Assembly (NCBI GenBank): GCA_016712565.1
Contig: JADJQU010000005.1
Span: forward strand, 424,706-488,705
Reading direction: 5' to 3'
DNA: 64,000 nucleotides
Origin: Planctomycetota bacterium
Lineage (GTDB): Bacteria > Planctomycetota > UBA1135 > GCA-002686595
Below are positions 63,409 to 64,000 of this stretch, piece after piece (the stretch's first letter is position 1; each line of letters starts with the position of its first letter). Both the position numbers and the translations under genes were made by a program. The notes below the pieces were generated by a model, which was not told where the DNA came from, ran no database searches, and worked only from the letters and a program-made list of their open reading frames with translations.

Positions 63409-64000
63409 TCAGTAGCCGACGGTGAAGTCGATCCCGTTGGAGAGCGTCGAGTTGTTGGGCGGCAGGAACCCGTTGTCACGGCCCCAGAACTGCGCGTAGA
63501 CGCGCGTGCCGGGCGCCTGCAGGTAGGCCGCGGGCAGACCGCCCAGTCCGCCCACCGCGAAGGTGTTCATGTCGAGGATGTAGGTCCCCGAGCAGTCGTT
63601 CGGCGGCGGATTGCCTCCGCTGTTCAAGGGAATCGAGCGCCGGACCGGGGAGCTCACGCACAGGATTCCACCCTGGAAGGGCCCGCTGGCGGGGCCGGCG
63701 TTCGTGTACAGCAAGAGGCCCGGCTTGTTGTTGATCACGTTGGTCGCCGCCAGGTCGAAACCGGAGCCCGCGGTCGCGCTCGGCACGCCGCTGGCGGCCA
63801 TGCTGGGCACGCAGCCCAGACTGTTGGTCTTGGGCGTGCAGTAGGCGGTGGGAGGCGCGGGCGGCGTGAAGGTGATCTCCAGGATGGGCTTGAACTGGGG
63901 GAGACTCTCCCGGGTCTCGAACTTCTTGGCGGAGACGCTGCCGGACTCCGGGCCGCGAACGATCCAGCCGAAGTTGGTCGCGGGCGAATTCACCAGCCTC
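63409..64000 (-). CDS. DNRLRE-like secreted protein with lineage-typical C-terminal domain (5' end beyond window)
   Basis: The frame is open to the right window edge, so the N-terminus is missing. The visible start, RLVNSPATNFGWIVRGPESG followed by SVSAKKFETRE and KPILEITFTPP, matches the end of a DNRLRE/disaggregatase-like β-sandwich, found in surface proteins. It is followed by the module CTPKTNSLGC … PPNDCSGTYILDMNTFAVG … FWGRDNGFLPP … GIDFTVGY. The fourth copy of the module in the window, indicating it attaches to many unrelated N-terminal domains. Confidence 0.85.
   Translation of the reverse strand, partial: RLVNSPATNFGWIVRGPESGSVSAKKFETRESLPQFKPILEITFTPPAPPTAYCTPKTNSLGCVPSMAASGVPSATAGSGFDLAATNVINNKPGLLLYTNAGPASGPFQGGILCVSSPVRRSIPLNSGGNPPPNDCSGTYILDMNTFAVGGLGGLPAAYLQAPGTRVYAQFWGRDNGFLPPNNSTLSNGIDFTVGY

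Noticed and set aside
63409..64000. Internal GTG at 63993 as a true start
   Set aside because: The frame continues upstream to the window edge with domain-like sequence (RLVNSPATNFGW), so the gene is simply truncated.

Overview
The window reads as high-GC (roughly 70%) chromosome of a deep-branching Planctomycetota bacterium, close in style to the Poly30/Pla163-type marine lineages or an uncultured relative. Support comes from a PVC-type β-propeller dehydrogenase fused to DUF1080-like domains, a sialate O-acetylesterase, Ser/Thr kinases with DWG/DLG in place of DFG, and secreted proteins ending in a characteristic ~140-residue domain that opens with 'YC(T/S)AKTNS' and ends near 'WGRD'. That domain occurs four times here. 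No rRNA, tRNA, CRISPR or intact transposase was seen.

Layout. 1-8.2 kb: partial FG-GAP propeller protein, degenerate GGDEF protein with a MamK/MreB-like actin, two tandem secreted proteins sharing a 438-bp 3' block, and a lipoprotein amidohydrolase. 8.4-16.6 kb: an envelope energy-transduction unit (large TPR protein, ExbB/TolQ, ExbD/TolR, and a giant TonB-like protein whose C-terminus is a squalene-cyclase-like toroid). 16.6-25.6 kb: NHL propeller, TPR protein, ABC exporter with DinB-like protein, cytochrome c lipoprotein with PVC dehydrogenase, Cdd1-like HhH protein. 26-32.6 kb: HU-like protein whose 3' end is caught in a 77-bp tandem repeat, sialate O-acetylesterase, two uncharacterised secreted proteins and a coiled-coil protein. 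32.7-39.8 kb: C25-like caspase-fold protease, DUF885 metallopeptidase, RluA-like pseudouridine synthase and penicillin acylase. 40-54.7 kb: redox region with a β-barrel/pentaheme cytochrome pair and a five-gene operon of FHA-fused flavin/2Fe-2S reductase, dual-FHA membrane protein, diheme cytochrome b, cNMP-regulated 4x[4Fe-4S] protein and FHA-TM-15-heme cytochrome, facing a 17-heme cytochrome. 54.9-60.5 kb: Ser/Thr kinase with FHA, FHA-trypsin membrane protease and a second membrane kinase. 60.5-64 kb: small membrane protein, VCBS propeller protein and a partial DNRLRE-like protein.

The most striking unit is 44.0-60.5 kb. Electron-carrier proteins carry phosphothreonine-reader (FHA) and cyclic-nucleotide-binding domains on the cytoplasmic side, next to the kinases and an FHA protease. 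I infer a transmembrane electron-transfer chain (NAD(P)H to flavin/2Fe-2S, to 4Fe-4S, to cytochrome b, to multiheme periplasmic wires, perhaps to the outer membrane) that is assembled or gated by phosphorylation and cNMP.

Sequence quality caveat: at least seven apparent frameshifts, mostly in G/C runs, and one pair of in-frame TGA codons split otherwise coherent genes. This fits an assembly with residual indel errors, though real mutation cannot be excluded from the sequence alone. Several genes without a Shine-Dalgarno carry a TANNNT-like -10 hexamer only 7-9 nt before the start codon, suggesting leaderless transcription is common.
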